Assembly: GCA_046302135.1 (NCBI GenBank)
Contig: JBKCIQ010000047.1
Span: forward strand, 39,817 to 103,816
Source of the DNA: AM-1111 sp046302135
Lineage (GTDB): Bacteria; Bacteroidota; Bacteroidia; B-17B0; Aurantibacillaceae
Reading direction: 5' to 3'
DNA: 64,000 nt
A program made the translations under genes and the position numbers. Each line of letters begins with the position of its first letter. The stretch's first letter is position 1. Below the pieces are notes generated by a model, which was not told the origin of the DNA, searched no databases, and saw only the letters and a list, made by a program, of their open reading frames with translations. Below are positions 44,749 to 54,097 of the stretch, in pieces.

Positions 44749-46218
44749 ATGTTTCTATTAGAACCTATAAAAATAAATCGTTACATAGCCTTATTGTTTA
44801 TTGCAGGTTCCCTATACTCTTTTGCTCAAATAAAGGATTCAATCATTCCTGCACCTATACTTAAAAACAATCTACGTTACAACCTCAGTGAAGATGGTAA
44901 AAATTATTTTCAGATAACTTTTTTAAATCAAGTCTGGACTAGGCTTAATGAAAGTAATCCGGGAACAACACTTTTTGGTAGTCCTGCAGGAAATACTTTT
45001 GACATTGGATTAAGAAGAACTCGAATTCAAATGTTTGGTCAAATCAATGATAGAACGTTTCTTTATTTTCAATTCGGACAAAATAATTTCAACAACACAT
45101 TTGCATCTAGTCCTGTTGTTGTGAGTGGTAATACAATTTATGGAAATAGAAAATTAGCTCCGTTTTTTCATGATGCGTTATGTGAATTTAAAGTAATAAA
45201 AGGAAAGCAAGGTAATGCATTAAAAGTTGGAGCAGGACTTACTATAATGAATGGACTTTCGCGTTTTTCGCAACCCTCAGTTTCAACAATAATGACTACC
45301 GATGTTCCGGTTTTTCTACAGTATTCCGTAGATCAGATTGACGAGTTCGATCGAAGGCTGGCAGTTTATGCCCGCGGACAAATAGGTAAATTGGATTATA
45401 GATTTTATCTCTCTAACCCCTTCCCAATCTCATCATCGGGTACCACGCCGGCACCCCTTGATACGGCTGCAACTTTCGTGAACTATGTGGGATTGCCTCA
45501 AAGTAAAAACCCCGGGCTAAAAAATCAAATTGGAGGAATGATTACCTGGAATTTTTTCGAAAATGAAAATCACAGTACACCGTATATGACAGGAACATAT
45601 CTTGGAACTAAAAAAGTGTTTAATATTTCCGTGGGTTCAGTTTATCAGCAGTCGGCAACATGGTACCTTGGTGAAGCCGCAAATGGATTGTTAGAGGACA
45701 CCATGTTTTCTGACATGAAGCATATTGGCTTAGAAGCTTATTTAGATATGCCTGTAAATAAAGACAGACAAACTGCCATCAATGCTTTTGCAGGATATTA
45801 CTTAACCAATTATGGCCCGAATTATTTACGTTACAATGGTTTGATGAATCCCGCTACAGGTTTTGGTTCTTCAACAACTAATTACATACAAAAAAACAGT
45901 TTCGGTAACGCTTTTCCAATGTTTGGAACGGGAAGTGTAATGTATATGCAATTCGGCTTTTTGCTTCCAAAAAATTTACTTGGACAAAATAACGGTCAAC
46001 TACTGCCATACGTTAGTACGCAAATCTCCAATTACGATGCGCTTCCAAACAAAAAGATGTTTTTAATTAATTCAGGAATAAATTGGCTGATCAAAGGGCA
46101 TAACTCAAAAATATCTTTCGATTGGCAGAACCGACCAACTTTTTACAAGGAAAATACAGTAATCAAATCAAGCTCAAGAAAAAATTCATTTATCATTCAA
46201 TACCAAATTTTCATTTAA
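44749..46218 (+). CDS. Outer-membrane porin-like beta-barrel protein
   Basis: 489 aa. The N-terminal 25 residues form a signal peptide (IALLFIAGSLYSFAQ). The rest is made of alternating strands with aromatic girdle residues and Gly-rich turns, e.g. NYFQITFLNQVWTRLNESN and FLYFQFGQNNF. It ends in a strand with terminal hydrophobic residues (NSFIIQYQIFI), which suits the BAM system. It looks like the phosphate-selective porin O/P type. It lies 31 bases upstream of sbtA, suggesting a route for anions or bicarbonate; specificity is inferred only from position. Confidence 0.75.
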   Translation: MFLLEPIKINRYIALLFIAGSLYSFAQIKDSIIPAPILKNNLRYNLSEDGKNYFQITFLNQVWTRLNESNPGTTLFGSPAGNTFDIGLRRTRIQMFGQINDRTFLYFQFGQNNFNNTFASSPVVVSGNTIYGNRKLAPFFHDALCEFKVIKGKQGNALKVGAGLTIMNGLSRFSQPSVSTIMTTDVPVFLQYSVDQIDEFDRRLAVYARGQIGKLDYRFYLSNPFPISSSGTTPAPLDTAATFVNYVGLPQSKNPGLKNQIGGMITWNFFENENHSTPYMTGTYLGTKKVFNISVGSVYQQSATWYLGEAANGLLEDTMFSDMKHIGLEAYLDMPVNKDRQTAINAFAGYYLTNYGPNYLRYNGLMNPATGFGSSTTNYIQKNSFGNAFPMFGTGSVMYMQFGFLLPKNLLGQNNGQLLPYVSTQISNYDALPNKKMFLINSGINWLIKGHNSKISFDWQNRPTFYKENTVIKSSSRKNSFIIQYQIFI

Positions 46219-46249
46219 ATAAATAACAACCAACCCAAAAACAATCAAT

Positions 46250-47269
46250 ATGCTCGAAAGTATCTTGCACAATTTCTTCGCTCCACCGGTGCCATTTTTC
46301 TTCATCGGATTACTGGCGATAATTTTTCATTCTGATCTTGAAATTCCGGAGCAGATTTCAAAATTTATCTCACTGTATCTTTTAATGGCTATAGGCTTTA
46401 AAGGGGGAGTGGAGTTACACGCCTCGGGTATTAGTACTCAAGTTGCTCTTGTTTTAATATTTGCAGTGATAATGGCAGTAGCAATACCAATGTATTCATT
46501 TTTTATTTTGAAAAGAAAACTGGATGTGCCAAATGCGGCTGCACTTTCTGCCGCCTTTGGTTCTGTGAGCGCAGTGACTTTTATTACTGCTAATAATTTT
46601 TTTTCAACTAGCGTTCTTAAACCTGGAGGTGAAATGGTAGCTGCAATGGCTCTTATGGAATCTCCTGCAATCATAATTGGTGTGTGGTTGTATCGAAAAT
46701 ATGGACAAACTGCAGCAGATGGACATCACATGGACTTCAAAGAAATAATGAAAGAAGCTTTTCTTAATGGTTCAATAGTAGTACTACTCGGTAGTTTGAT
46801 AGTTGGACTAATTTCTAATGAACATGGACACGAAATAATGCAACCGTTTATCGGTAGTATTTTTAAAGGTATGCTTTCTTTTTTCCTTTTAGATATGGGT
46901 GTAGTGGCAGGAAAAAGAATTAAAGCTTTAAAGGATGCCGGCTTCTTTGTAATTGCGTTTGGAATTGTTATGCCTTTGATTAATGCAGGCGTTGGATTTA
47001 CTATTGCCTATTTCTGTGGTTTTTCCGGGCCAAACATGTTTATTTTTATGGTACTTTGTGCTTCGGCCTCGTATATTGCCGTACCGGCAGCAATGAGAAT
47101 CGCTGTGCCTGAAGCAAACCCCGGAATATATGTGCCAGTGGCCTTGGCTATAACTTTCCCTTTCAATATCATTGCGGGATTACCACTTTATTACTACATT
47201 ACACAAAGGATTCACCCGGAAATATTAGAGCAATCTAAGGCGGCAGTAGAAGCAATTGTAGGACATTAA
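46250..47269 (+). CDS. SbtA-type sodium-dependent bicarbonate transporter
   Basis: 339 aa with about ten membrane helices in two inverted halves. Family motifs are present: FIGLLAIIFHSDLEIPEQIS at the start, AIGFKGGVEL, and SAAFGSVSAVTFITA. The second half contains ALMESPAIIIGVWLY, FLLDMGVVAG and SYIAVPAAMRIAVPEANP. SbtA proteins import bicarbonate with sodium. The PII-like gene 12 bases downstream is the expected SbtB-type regulator. Substrate has not been shown outside cyanobacteria in every case, so the function is likely, not proved. Confidence 0.9.
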   Translation: MLESILHNFFAPPVPFFFIGLLAIIFHSDLEIPEQISKFISLYLLMAIGFKGGVELHASGISTQVALVLIFAVIMAVAIPMYSFFILKRKLDVPNAAALSAAFGSVSAVTFITANNFFSTSVLKPGGEMVAAMALMESPAIIIGVWLYRKYGQTAADGHHMDFKEIMKEAFLNGSIVVLLGSLIVGLISNEHGHEIMQPFIGSIFKGMLSFFLLDMGVVAGKRIKALKDAGFFVIAFGIVMPLINAGVGFTIAYFCGFSGPNMFIFMVLCASASYIAVPAAMRIAVPEANPGIYVPVALAITFPFNIIAGLPLYYYITQRIHPEILEQSKAAVEAIVGH

Positions 47270-47281
47270 AAACATAAAAAC

Positions 47282-47584
47282 ATGGTAAACAATATTAAAA
47301 AATTGGAAATCGTAATTGACTTTTCGTATCTGAAATTACTTACTCGGTTGCTCGACGATCATAATGTTCCGGGTTATACCATCATTAAAGATGTTATGGG
47401 CAAAGGCTCTAGAGGTAACAAGGATGGTCATGGGATTTCAGGAGGGTTTAAAAACTGTTTTGTTTTGTTATGTTTGGATGAGGAAGAGGCACCTAAAGTA
47501 ATTGAATTGGTAAAACCGCTATTACAACGGAGCGGGGGCATGGCACTATTATCTGATGCACACTGGGTTTACCACAAACACTAA
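47282..47584 (+). CDS. PII-like regulator of SbtA (SbtB-type)
   Basis: 100 aa. The ferredoxin-like PII fold is suggested by the start KKLEIVIDFSYLKLLTRLLD and the flexible T-loop region around KDVMGKGSRGNKDGHGISGG (36-55). The C-terminal strand is ALLSDAHWVYHKH. The cyanobacterial SbtB C-terminal CGPxGC loop is absent. Its neighbour is sbtA, so it may bind the transporter and sense an adenine nucleotide such as cAMP, as cyanobacterial SbtB does; ligand here is unknown. Confidence 0.82.
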   Translation: MVNNIKKLEIVIDFSYLKLLTRLLDDHNVPGYTIIKDVMGKGSRGNKDGHGISGGFKNCFVLLCLDEEEAPKVIELVKPLLQRSGGMALLSDAHWVYHKH

Positions 47585-47649
47585 AAGAAATTGATTTATT
47601 AACATTTATTTGAGGTCCGAAATGTCGTAAATTCGGGTATTGATTTGTT

Positions 47650-49659
47650 GTGATACCTAAAGATACTATAGATAGAATAATTGAGGTTGCTAGAATTGAA
47701 GAAGTAGTCGGAGATTTTGTAACGTTAAGAAAAAGGGGTGCAAATCTATTGGGCTTGTGCCCTTTTCACAATGAAAAGACTCCTTCCTTTACCGTTTCAC
47801 CCGCCAAAGGAATTTACAAATGTTTTGGTTGCGGAGCCGCAGGCAATAGCATTAACTTTGTTATGCAACAGGAGTCTCTTTCTTATCCTGAAGCACTTAA
47901 ATTTCTTGCAAACAAATATGCTATCACTGTTGAAGAGCGAGAAATAACTCCCGAAGAAAAAGCCCAACAAACAGAACGTGAAAGTTTATTCATCGTAACT
48001 GCTTTTGCACAGAAACATTTCACTCAAATAATGAATGAAACCGATGAAGGAAAATCGGTTGGCTTGGGGTATTTCATTGAGCGAGGATTCAGAAAAGACA
48101 TAATAGAGAAATTTCAATTAGGCTACTCTTCAGAGGGGAGAAGAGATTTTACTGATGCGGCAATCAGATCAGGTTACCGTCCCGATTATCTTATTAAAAC
48201 AGGTTTAAGTCTGCTTTCTTCAAAAGAGCAAGAGAACATGCAGGAAAATGGCACTGAAATCAATCCTGCAAAAATGTTTGATCGATATAGTGGTCGGGTG
48301 ATATTTCCAATTCAAAATGTTAGCGGTCGTGTCATTGGCTTCGGAGGAAGAATTTTATCCAACGATAAAAAATTAGCTAAATACATTAATTCTCCTCAAA
48401 CAGATATCTACGACAAGAGTAAAGTGCTCTATGGTTTATATCTCGCAAAGAAGAGCATTACACAAGAGGATAATTGTTTTTTGGTTGAAGGGTACACAGA
48501 TGTGATTTCATTACATCAGGCAGGAATTGAAAATGTTGTTTCTTCTTCAGGAACGTCATTAACTGTTGATCAGATTAGACTCATACACCGTTTCACCAAT
48601 AATATTACTGTGTTGTATGACGGAGACTGGGCGGGAATAAAGGCGAGTTTCAGAGGAATTGATTTGATATTGGAACAGGGAATGAACGTTCGTGTTTTAC
48701 TTTTCCCTGACAATGAAGACCCGGATTCTTATTCGCGAAAAGTAAGTCCGGATGACCTAAGGGAATTCATCAAAAACAATACTACAGATTTCATTCGTTT
48801 CAAAACAAATTTACTTTATGAGGAGGCGAAATCTGATCCAATAAAAAAGGCCGGGCTTATTAAAGATATTGTTGAGAGCATTTCGCTGATTCCCGATGCT
48901 ATAAGTCGTTCTGTTTATGTCAAGGAGTCTGCTACTTTACTGGAAATGGATGAGCAGATGCTAGGCCTGGAAGTAAATAAAATCCGTCTTAAAAAAGCAG
49001 GTAAAAAACCAACAACAGAAACTTCATCTTCATCAGAAACTCCATTAAAGCCTGAAGAAGAATTGGCACCCACTCTCGAAGAACAAGATCAACGGCTTGC
49101 CATACAGATTTCCGAGAGTCAAGAGGCATATCTTTTAAAGTTGTTGCTACAGTACGGAGATCACATTATAACTATTGAAGCGGAGGATGATGAAAAAAAT
49201 ACTTCAGAGATGGAGGTTACAGTTGGCGAGTATCTTTTTTATGAATTGAATAGAGATGGAATTGAATTTATAAATCCTGTTTTTCAGCTGTTCGCAGAAG
49301 AATATTATCATCAATTGATAAGCAATACAATTCCGAATCAGAAATTTTTCATTCACCACACCAACCCTGCGGTAGCTCAGGTAACCATAAATTTACTTGC
49401 CAACGAATATAAATTGAGTGAAAATTGGTCAAAGTTTGGTATTTACATTGAAGAAGAGAAGTTCATTCTTAAAAAATCTTTGCAACACGCATTATTTTCT
49501 CTTAAGGAAAAAAGATTAATGGATCACATCCGAAGAAAACAGGAAGAACTAAAATCAGCTAAAGAGGAAGATATCGATTTTCTGCTTCTAGAGATGAAAC
49601 ATCTTCATGTGATGAAAGCAAGGGTAAACAAATTACTTGGTAGAACAATTGTAGGATAA
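47650..49659 (+). CDS. dnaG: DNA primase DnaG
   Basis: 669 aa from the GTG at 47650. DnaG makes RNA primers at the replication fork. The N-terminal zinc finger has Cys37, His40, Cys58 and Cys61 (CPFH...CFGC). The TOPRIM domain is marked by FLVEGYTDVISLHQAG and YDGDWAGIKAS. The C-terminal helicase-binding part is long and acidic. Length is typical for Bacteroidota. The GTG reading starts exactly at the conserved IPKDTIDRI segment. Confidence 0.96.
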   Translation: MIPKDTIDRIIEVARIEEVVGDFVTLRKRGANLLGLCPFHNEKTPSFTVSPAKGIYKCFGCGAAGNSINFVMQQESLSYPEALKFLANKYAITVEEREITPEEKAQQTERESLFIVTAFAQKHFTQIMNETDEGKSVGLGYFIERGFRKDIIEKFQLGYSSEGRRDFTDAAIRSGYRPDYLIKTGLSLLSSKEQENMQENGTEINPAKMFDRYSGRVIFPIQNVSGRVIGFGGRILSNDKKLAKYINSPQTDIYDKSKVLYGLYLAKKSITQEDNCFLVEGYTDVISLHQAGIENVVSSSGTSLTVDQIRLIHRFTNNITVLYDGDWAGIKASFRGIDLILEQGMNVRVLLFPDNEDPDSYSRKVSPDDLREFIKNNTTDFIRFKTNLLYEEAKSDPIKKAGLIKDIVESISLIPDAISRSVYVKESATLLEMDEQMLGLEVNKIRLKKAGKKPTTETSSSSETPLKPEEELAPTLEEQDQRLAIQISESQEAYLLKLLLQYGDHIITIEAEDDEKNTSEMEVTVGEYLFYELNRDGIEFINPVFQLFAEEYYHQLISNTIPNQKFFIHHTNPAVAQVTINLLANEYKLSENWSKFGIYIEEEKFILKKSLQHALFSLKEKRLMDHIRRKQEELKSAKEEDIDFLLLEMKHLHVMKARVNKLLGRTIVG

Positions 49660-49703
49660 TTTTATTTTTGGCTGTATTTTATTAATTTTGAAAAAAAATA
49701 ATT

Positions 49704-49925
49704 ATGGGACACGATAATCACGATCACGGACATTCAACTCCTAAGAATCTACATAAAGGATATTTTGAAGTTCCGCTTGCTTTAGGAGCTTTACTTTGGA
49801 TTTTAGTAATTATGATAATTAAGTTAAATTGCTGGAATCCTGATGGAACCTGTTGCGATGATGAGGCTTGTTGCAAGGGCGGGGAAAATGTTGAAAAAAC
49901 AGAAATGCCTTCTTCTCATCACTAA
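49704..49925 (+). CDS. His/Cys-rich single-helix membrane microprotein
   Basis: 73 aa. The N-terminus is His-rich (HDNHDHGH, residues 3-10). One hydrophobic helix runs about 24-41. The other side has five cysteines, Cys43, Cys50, Cys51, Cys56 and Cys57 (TCCDDEACCKGG), and the protein ends SSHH. This looks like metal-binding tails on both sides of a membrane. No family is recognised. It follows dnaG by 44 bases and is closed by a strong terminator, which supports that it is expressed. Confidence 0.6.
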   Translation: MGHDNHDHGHSTPKNLHKGYFEVPLALGALLWILVIMIIKLNCWNPDGTCCDDEACCKGGENVEKTEMPSSHH

Positions 49926-49944
49926 AAACTATTATTCTGCATTC

Positions 49945-49974
49945 AAAGCCGCACAAAATGTAGCGGCTTTTTTT
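49945..49974 (+). terminator. Terminator after the His/Cys-rich microprotein
   Basis: AAAGCCGC (49945-49952) pairs with GCGGCTTT (49963-49970) around a 10-base loop and runs into further Ts. Confidence 0.85.
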
Positions 49975-50079
49975 ATGTAAAAGTTCGTTAATTAGGTAAG
50001 ACCTTTCATTAATAATAGAGTAAAATTGCAGGATAAATTAGTACTTTCACTAAACCAAATCTACATTAGTTTATAAATC

Positions 50080-50688
50080 ATGATTCGTTTTTTCTTCCCG
50101 ATTTGTTTTCTTTTTTTACTTGTTACTTCTTGTGGAAAAAAACTTAATCTTTCAAAGGAGAAAAAGACCACGGACAGTCTAAAATCTGAATTAGTAAAAA
50201 TTGCATCTGATTTTTCTCGTTTGGATTCCTCAAAGATTACAGCTGCTGCAACCGAGATAAAAGATTATTTTAATTTCATTAATCCAAGGATCAAAGATAC
50301 CATAACGCGGGATGAGGCCGCGGCACTTTCTGAATTCAAAAATATCTCCAAAGCTTTCGGCAAATACATTCGTACCAAAAAAGAATTGGCACGTTATTAT
50401 AAGTTTAATTTGAAGCAATTGGAAGATTTAAGTTTCGATATGGAGAACGGTAATATTGATGTAAGGGATTCTGCGCTCAAATATTTAAATCAGGAAATAA
50501 AAGCAAATCAGCAATTGATGACCATGATGAAACTGCATAACCAAATCATTCCACAAAAGCTAAAAAGGTATGATAGTTTGGTTCCTGTAGTTATGGAATT
50601 TGCACGTAAAATCAGTAAAGGTGAAAATACCCCTTTAATTTTTAGTAAAGGTAAACCTACAAACTCCTCAATTGAAGAAGACGATTAA
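50080..50688 (+). CDS. Putative lipoprotein of unknown function
   Basis: 202 aa. A short signal with lipobox LLVTSC ends at about residue 18, so the mature protein should be lipid-anchored. The remainder is helical and charged with a coiled-coil feel (KSELVKIASDFSRLDSSK). I recognise no family. The following TPR gene starts 17 bases before its stop, so the two are co-expressed and may act together at the membrane. Confidence 0.65.
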   Translation: MIRFFFPICFLFLLVTSCGKKLNLSKEKKTTDSLKSELVKIASDFSRLDSSKITAAATEIKDYFNFINPRIKDTITRDEAAALSEFKNISKAFGKYIRTKKELARYYKFNLKQLEDLSFDMENGNIDVRDSALKYLNQEIKANQQLMTMMKLHNQIIPQKLKRYDSLVPVVMEFARKISKGENTPLIFSKGKPTNSSIEEDD

Positions 50689-52492
50689 AATATTTTTTTT
50701 CTTTTTTTTCTTTGCGGTCGCTTTCTCGTTTTCGCAAAGCACAGATGAGCAACTGGCATCACAGGCTTTTGATTCCAAGGAATTTGACAAAGCCCTTCTT
50801 TATTATGATAAGCTATTCGATAAAAATCCCATAAAACATTATAAGAGATATTTAAGTTGTTTGCTTGCCACTAAAGATTTTAAAAAGGCAGAGAAAACGG
50901 TCAAGAAACAAATGAAAAATGCACCTGATCGTTTAGAGCTATACATTGACTTGGCTACAGTATATGAGGCAGATGGAGGTGATAAAAAAAAATCTGAGGA
51001 ACAATATCAAAAAGCAATTAAGAAAGTTGAGGACTTGAATCAGGTTTATTTGCTTGCGCAGGCATTTCTCGAATCAAAACTTTTTGATTACGCAATTGAA
51101 ACATATCTCAAAGGAAGAAAAATGGACGCGGGTTCCTATCCATTCATTTACGAAGTGGCCGAGGCGTATCAGCAAAAGGGAGATTTAAAATCTATGGTAA
51201 ACGAGTACTTAAATGCACTCGAATATCGGGAGTCTGAAATGTATATGGTTCAATCAAGATTATCTAACTCTTTGGGATATGATGAAGAAACAGGAGGTCT
51301 TAACAATCCGATGCTTAAAACTGAATTGATGAAAAGAATTCAGGCATCACCTGATAAAATAGTCTTTTATGAATTTCTTATCTGGATACAGCTACAACAA
51401 AAAGATTATGACGGTGCATTTATTCAGACTAAAGCCTTAGATAAACGTTTAAAAGAGGGAGGCAGAAGATTTTTTGATCTTGGGATGTCGGCGGCAGAGG
51501 ATAAAAACTATGAGGTTGCACAACGTTGTTTTGATTATGTAATAGAGAAAAAACATCCGGAGTACTATGATATGGCCATAGTTGAATCAGCAAACGTTTT
51601 ATATGAAAAAATTACTCGATCCTTTAATTACACTCAGCAGGATTTACAAAACCTTGAATCACGACTAAACTCAACTATTCAGAGATACGCTGAAATTAAT
51701 TTCTCATTTAACCTGATTAAAAAACTTGCAAATCTTCAGGCTTATTACTTGAATAAAGACACAGCAGCAATAAATTTGTTAAGTAATGCTATTGCAAATC
51801 CTTCTTTGAGTAAATCAAAACAGGCGGAGTTAAAATTAGAACTTGGAGATATTATGCTACAAGTTGGTGAAATTTGGGAAGCTTCCCTGCTTTACTCGCA
51901 AGTTGATAAAGCATTTAAGCACGAGCCAATAGGCCAGGATGCAAAATTCAGGAATGCTAAGGTGTCATACTATGCAGGCGATTTTAAATGGTCAAAAGCT
52001 CAATTAGACATTTTGAAGGGTGCAACATCAAAATTAATTTCCAATGATGCCATGGATTTGTCGCTTGTAATTTCAGACGCAATTGGAATTGATACAAACG
52101 CAGTTCCATTACAGTGGTTTTCATCGGCGGAATTATTGATGCGACAAAATAAATTCAGCCAGGCAATTTCTCGTATGGACTCTATTAATCTTATTTGGGC
52201 AGGACACTCTTTGGCCGACGACATACTTATGAAGAAGGCGGAGATCTATAAAAAGACAGGAAGATTAAAGGAGGCCGCAGAATTATATCAAAGAGTAGTT
52301 AATGAATATACTGATGAAATTTTTGCCGATGACGCGCTTTTTATGTTAGCTCGGCTTAATGAGGAACAGCTTGCAGATAAAGAAAAAGCAAAAGAGCTAT
52401 ATCAAAAAATGTTAGTCGATTATCCTGGGAGTATTTTTACTACCGAGGCGCGTAAGCGTTTTAGGAAACTGCGTGGGGATAAGGTGAATTAG
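50672..52492 (+). CDS. Exported TPR-repeat protein
   Basis: 606 aa from a TTG start at 50672, overlapping the lipoprotein gene; this start gives a good signal peptide (KIFFFFFFFAVAFSFSQ). The next in-frame ATG would remove it. Most of the protein is tetratricopeptide repeats, from DSKEFDKALLYYDKLFD near the N-terminus to the last repeats near ELYQRVVNEYTDEIFADDAL. TPR proteins of this sort are scaffolds in the periplasm or at the outer membrane. No partner can be named other than the coupled lipoprotein. Confidence 0.75.
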   Translation: MKKTIKIFFFFFFFAVAFSFSQSTDEQLASQAFDSKEFDKALLYYDKLFDKNPIKHYKRYLSCLLATKDFKKAEKTVKKQMKNAPDRLELYIDLATVYEADGGDKKKSEEQYQKAIKKVEDLNQVYLLAQAFLESKLFDYAIETYLKGRKMDAGSYPFIYEVAEAYQQKGDLKSMVNEYLNALEYRESEMYMVQSRLSNSLGYDEETGGLNNPMLKTELMKRIQASPDKIVFYEFLIWIQLQQKDYDGAFIQTKALDKRLKEGGRRFFDLGMSAAEDKNYEVAQRCFDYVIEKKHPEYYDMAIVESANVLYEKITRSFNYTQQDLQNLESRLNSTIQRYAEINFSFNLIKKLANLQAYYLNKDTAAINLLSNAIANPSLSKSKQAELKLELGDIMLQVGEIWEASLLYSQVDKAFKHEPIGQDAKFRNAKVSYYAGDFKWSKAQLDILKGATSKLISNDAMDLSLVISDAIGIDTNAVPLQWFSSAELLMRQNKFSQAISRMDSINLIWAGHSLADDILMKKAEIYKKTGRLKEAAELYQRVVNEYTDEIFADDALFMLARLNEEQLADKEKAKELYQKMLVDYPGSIFTTEARKRFRKLRGDKVN

Positions 52493-52625
52493 TTATTCTA
52501 ATGAACTCATCCCAACTGAGGGAAATTGTAGATTTTATTGAAGTAATTTATTTCACGATTGCATCTTAATCCTTTATTTCAAAAATCTTTTCATAATATG
52601 TATTGACGGGTTTACACCTCGGGAA

Positions 52626-52660
52626 ATAAAAAAAGCCCGAAAATAAATTCGGGCTTTTTA
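52626..52660. terminator. Bidirectional terminator between TPR gene and metK
   Basis: AAAAGCCCGAA (52631-52641) pairs with TTCGGGCTTTT (52648-52658) around a 6-base loop. An A run on the left and a T run on the right make it usable in both directions, for the TPR gene on plus and metK on minus. Confidence 0.85.
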
Positions 52661-52675
52661 TGAAAAAATCATTAA

Positions 52676-53932
52676 CTAAATCCCAAAAGCTTTTTTCACT
52701 TTAGCAACATAATCCAGTTTCTCCCAAGTAAATAATTCTACTTTTTTCTTAATGGTTTTACCACCAGGCATTGAAAAAGTTTTTTCAACTGTTTCAGATT
52801 TACGTCCCATGTGTCCGTATGATGCAGTTTCACTGTAAATAGGATTTCTTAATTTCAATCTGGTTTCGATTGCATAAGGACGCATATCAAAAATATTTTC
52901 TACAATTTTTGCAATCTCTCCATCAGGCAAACCAACTTTTGAAGTTCCGTATGTGTTGACGTAAAGTCCGCAAGGTTTTGCAACACCAATTGCATAAGAA
53001 ACCTGAACCAAAACTTCTTCACACACTCCTGCTGCCACAAGATTTTTTGCAATATGACGTGTCGCGTAAGCAGCGGAACGGTCAACCTTTGAAGGATCTT
53101 TACCGGAAAATGCTCCACCACCATGCGCTCCTTTTCCTCCGTAAGTGTCTACGATAATTTTTCTTCCCGTAAGCCCTGTATCTCCGTGAGGTCCACCAAT
53201 CACAAAGTTTCCCGTTGGATTGATGTGATAAGTAATCTGGTTATTGAATAGTTTATGTAAAGATGGCTTCAATAATTTTTTTACTCGTGGAATCAAAATA
53301 CTGATCACATCTTTACGAATTTGATCCTGCATTTTTTTCTGATCCTTATTGAAATCATCGTGCTGAGTAGAGACCACAATGGTATCAATTCGCACAGGGC
53401 GGTTGTGATCATCGTATTCAATTGTAACCTGACTTTTTGCATCAGGCCTCAAATATTTCATTTGTTTTCCTTCTCTGCGAATGGCAGCAAGTTCCTCCAA
53501 TAGTCTATGAGCCAACTCTAAAGGAAGTGGCATATAGTTATCTGTTTCGTTGGTTGCATAACCGAACATCATACCTTGATCTCCTGCTCCCTGTTCTTCT
53601 TTGTTTTTACGCTCAACACCCTGATTAATGTCTGAACTTTGCTCGTGAATAGCAGATAAAATTCCGCAAGAGTTTGCTTCAAACATATATTCAGCTTTGG
53701 TGTACCCGATTTTACGAATTACCTGGCGGGCAATTTCCTGTACATCTAAATAAGCTTTAGACTTTACTTCGCCTGCAAGAACTACCTGACCTGTGGTAAC
53801 CAAAGTTTCACAAGCCACTTTGCTCTGTGGATCGAAAGCAAGAAAGTTATCAATTAACGCGTCAGAAATCTGATCTGCAATTTTATCGGGATGTCCTTCG
53901 CTCACCGATTCGGAGGTAAATAAATAAGGCAT
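52676..53932 (-). CDS. metK: S-adenosylmethionine synthetase
   Basis: 418 aa. It makes S-adenosylmethionine from methionine and ATP. Markers are TSESVSEGHPDKIADQISDA at the start, GDQGMMFGYA, GGPHGDTGLTGRKI and GGGAFSGKDPSKVDRSAAY. Length and motifs are standard. The upstream region has a TAAATTTG box (53982-53989, minus strand). I see no SAM riboswitch there. Confidence 0.97.
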   Translation of the reverse strand: MPYLFTSESVSEGHPDKIADQISDALIDNFLAFDPQSKVACETLVTTGQVVLAGEVKSKAYLDVQEIARQVIRKIGYTKAEYMFEANSCGILSAIHEQSSDINQGVERKNKEEQGAGDQGMMFGYATNETDNYMPLPLELAHRLLEELAAIRREGKQMKYLRPDAKSQVTIEYDDHNRPVRIDTIVVSTQHDDFNKDQKKMQDQIRKDVISILIPRVKKLLKPSLHKLFNNQITYHINPTGNFVIGGPHGDTGLTGRKIIVDTYGGKGAHGGGAFSGKDPSKVDRSAAYATRHIAKNLVAAGVCEEVLVQVSYAIGVAKPCGLYVNTYGTSKVGLPDGEIAKIVENIFDMRPYAIETRLKLRNPIYSETASYGHMGRKSETVEKTFSMPGGKTIKKKVELFTWEKLDYVAKVKKAFGI

Positions 53933-54097
53933 TTTAAATTTTTTTAAATTTTTTATTTCCTTTATTGAGGAAAAAGTTGGACAAATTTAATAGAATTCGT
54001 GAAAAAACGGCTTAAATATTAAAATTTAATAGTCTGCAATTCTTTTAAGCCTTGCAAGAAGAAAATGCATGAATCCTTTGTTACTTTTGTACAAGAA

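Noticed and set aside
53933..54064. SAM riboswitch in front of metK
   Set aside because: The region is short and AT-rich with no conserved stems; only a -7 box is visible.
54065..54097. Longer CcmB reading from ATG 54065
   Set aside because: A promoter box at 54082-54089 falls inside it, and the added residues do not resemble the family start.
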